Assembly: GCF_003987495.1 (NCBI RefSeq)
Contig: NZ_NGJU01000001.1
Coordinates: 1-64,000, forward strand
DNA length: 64,000 nt
Direction of reading: 5' to 3'
Source: Vagococcus salmoninarum
Lineage (GTDB): Bacteria > Bacillota > Bacilli > Lactobacillales > Vagococcaceae
This document shows positions 62,538 to 64,000 of the stretch, in pieces; positions within the stretch are counted from its first letter, which is position 1; every line of letters begins with the position of its first letter. Both the position numbers and the translations under genes were made by a program. Under the pieces are notes generated by a model that did not search any database, was not told the DNA's origin, and saw only the letters and a program-made list of their open reading frames with translations.

Positions 62538-64000
62538 CTAAGTGCTAAAGGTCGTTTCCACATCTGCACTTGTATTTTTTTTGACCGTTTGCAGCATTTG
62601 ATGGATTTCTTCATAAGGACAGTAGACAAGCATTTTGCCAACACGTCCTCGTAAATCTAAATAAAGGCAATGATATTTTGGTAGATTTTTTAACCACTCA
62701 ATATTCTCATTAGTGATTTCTAATCCTAAATGACGAAGAATATCTTCTCGTTCATCTTTGTCATCGTATGCAAAAATTCGTCCAAAGTTTCCTGTATCAT
62801 CTTCTTCGGCTGTATCTTTAACAGATTGAGTGACAATAATCAGGGTATTGTTAAAACTTCGACCAACTCTGCGCATGGATTTGATAATCGCACGACCGTT
62901 TTTAGAAGAATTAAAAATCCAACTTTCATCAAATAGAACAACAGTGCTTTCCTCTCGGTCACGTAAGCCGAAAAGTTCACAGAATTTTCCAATAGACATC
63001 ATCAACATGACCGATTTTCTTTGGGTAGCACTGTAATCATTGCTAAGTGTTTCTGCACGAGGCATTTCTAACCCCAAAACTTCTAAGATAGTCACCTTAT
63101 TCGTAAGATTTAGTCCTTCATTTTCGCCATAACTAAAAGCTAATTCTAAAATAGAACCTTGTACTGATTTCTTGATTAAGCTGGCTGTATCTCGTACCTC
63201 CTCATGTGGACTTTCCAGCATGAAGTCAACTACATGAAGTAAGCCTATTCGTTCACCTTGATCTCTTCTTTTTAATACAGTTTCGATTCCTTCTAGCATT
63301 GCCAATCTTGATTTTTTCTCTCTAGCACTAGTAAAATCATAAAGCTCTTCAAATAAGTCTTGCGCCATGTCTTTTGCAGCTACTCGATTAGGAATAAAAC
63401 AGAAGGGATCAAGAACGCCTTTGTTACTGGTTTTATTTGGATCAAGTCTCACTTGGTGGAAGTGCTGTTGAATGAAAGCACAAGTGTCGGGATACTTTTC
63501 TTGATAAAGTGGATGATTGATAACCTCCATAATCCAATCGAAGAACTCAGATTTAGGATCAACGTACAATCCTTTTCCATTCATTAAAACTGAAAGGAAG
63601 AAAATAAACTTTGCCAAGTAGGATTTTCCGTTTCCAGTGGGTCCAGTGATGGCAATGTGCGGGCTATTGGCTTTTTTATCAGCGATATCATTTTGGTTCC
63701 CAATAGATGGATTAAAGAAAATGGGTTTTCGACTCGTTTTTGCCACTTCTTTTGGTGTTAAGTTTCGAGTGTTTTTCAATTCCGAGACCATACCAATAGG
63801 AATTCCTACGTTATCACCAATCCGATTTTCAACACTCAATAACATTTCACTAATTCCTTCAACTGTGGTGTAGTGAAGCCAATTTTTTTCAGAACCTAGT
63901 TTGTTACCAGCTAAAAATTGATGGAAGAGAAATACTTGATCGGCTAAGCCTTTGACTATTTCAACATTTCGAGATTGGCATAAAGAAATGACGGTACGAA
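62538..64000 (-). CDS. VirB4-like conjugation ATPase, Tn916 Orf16-like, N-terminus outside window
   Basis: The frame is open through the right edge, so the visible part (about 487 residues) is the C-terminal portion of a protein near 800 residues in Tn916 relatives. It has Walker A ITGPTGNGKSYLAKFIFF and Walker B STVVLFDESWIFNSS, plus the helicase-like RRVGRSFNNTLIIVTQS. It supplies energy to the type IV secretion-like channel. The internal ATG at 63845 is unlikely to be the real start, because the upstream codons continue the same protein. Confidence 0.93.
   Translation of the reverse strand, partial: RTVISLCQSRNVEIVKGLADQVFLFHQFLAGNKLGSEKNWLHYTTVEGISEMLLSVENRIGDNVGIPIGMVSELKNTRNLTPKEVAKTSRKPIFFNPSIGNQNDIADKKANSPHIAITGPTGNGKSYLAKFIFFLSVLMNGKGLYVDPKSEFFDWIMEVINHPLYQEKYPDTCAFIQQHFHQVRLDPNKTSNKGVLDPFCFIPNRVAAKDMAQDLFEELYDFTSAREKKSRLAMLEGIETVLKRRDQGERIGLLHVVDFMLESPHEEVRDTASLIKKSVQGSILELAFSYGENEGLNLTNKVTILEVLGLEMPRAETLSNDYSATQRKSVMLMMSIGKFCELFGLRDREESTVVLFDESWIFNSSKNGRAIIKSMRRVGRSFNNTLIIVTQSVKDTAEEDDTGNFGRIFAYDDKDEREDILRHLGLEITNENIEWLKNLPKYHCLYLDLRGRVGKMLVYCPYEEIHQMLQTVKKNTSADVETTFST

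Larger units (their letters stand above)
42196..64000. mobile_element. Tn916-like integrative conjugative element with arsenic/cadmium cargo, partial
   Basis: The genes on the minus strand follow the Tn916 plan when read from right to left: Orf16-like ATPase, Orf15-like membrane protein, Orf14-like peptidase, then cargo, a sigma-like Orf7 counterpart, an HTH_16 Orf8 counterpart, xis, int. The cargo (45545-59616) is ars and cad genes on the plus strand instead of tet(M). The integrase is not the Tn916 one but a phage-type enzyme. The rest of the conjugation module lies beyond the window. Confidence 0.82.

Noticed and set aside
63845-64000. ATG at 63845 as start of the VirB4-like gene
   Set aside because: The same frame continues open to the window edge with protein-like sequence, and there is no ribosome binding site before this ATG.

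Overview
The window is low-GC DNA with AGGAGG-type ribosome binding sites and gene sets typical of Lactobacillales (DhaKLM with DhaQ/DhaS, SufCDSUB, a cysteine desulfurase beside MnmA, MenA, a Mga-family regulator). Family Enterococcaceae (Enterococcus/Vagococcus-like) fits best, but the species cannot be fixed from sequence alone.

Layout. (1) 1-1050: end of an ISL3-family insertion sequence running off the left edge. (2) 1086-28171: mostly chromosomal backbone. It holds a papain-like protein; a Mga-type regulator flanked by two resolvase-like proteins that have lost their catalytic residues (one with a frameshift at an A8 run); the dihydroxyacetone kinase locus dhaKLM-dhaQ-dhaS with a recognisable DhaS operator; a tRNA-thiolation group (cysteine desulfurase, DUF1831 protein, mnmA); a teichoic-acid-type glycerophosphotransferase with a DUF6270 partner; cardiolipin synthase; a CynX-type transporter with a divergent LysR gene; menA; and the sufCDSUB iron-sulfur operon under a promoter that overlaps a Fur-like box. 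(3) 28202-42011: a 13.8-kb element bounded by a 13-bp direct repeat. It carries integrase, repressor/Cro switch, excisionase-like protein, primase-polymerase, D5 helicase, an iteron-like origin, HNH, TerS, TerL, portal, a fused protease/major capsid protein and two connectors, but no tail or lysis genes. This is the gene plan of a capsid-forming phage-inducible chromosomal island (cf-PICI), a phage satellite. (4) About 42196 to beyond 64000: an integrative conjugative element in Tn916 module order (int, xis, Orf8-like and Orf7-like regulators, cargo, then Orf14/Orf15/Orf16 conjugation proteins). Where Tn916 has tet(M), it carries a large arsenic/cadmium resistance block.

The cargo has three ArsR-type promoter/operator units driving arsD-arsA, arsR-arsD and arsR-arsA-acr3-acr3-CoA-disulfide-reductase/rhodanese, then an ABC exporter strikingly like proteobacterial YadGH, then cadC-cadA. 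ArsD hands As(III) to ArsA, which is expected to energise efflux through Acr3; the CadC repressor would control the CadA ATPase. No arsC arsenate reductase is present.

The satellite and the ICE lie side by side downstream of sufB, each with an integrase of the same broad phage type, which suggests stepwise accretion at one hotspot. The most unusual items are the cf-PICI and its switch (three 20-bp operator copies, one inside the cro-like gene), the fused protease-capsid gene with a likely internal start, the catalytically dead resolvase pair around the Mga gene, and the proteobacterial-looking YadGH pair on a Gram-positive ICE.
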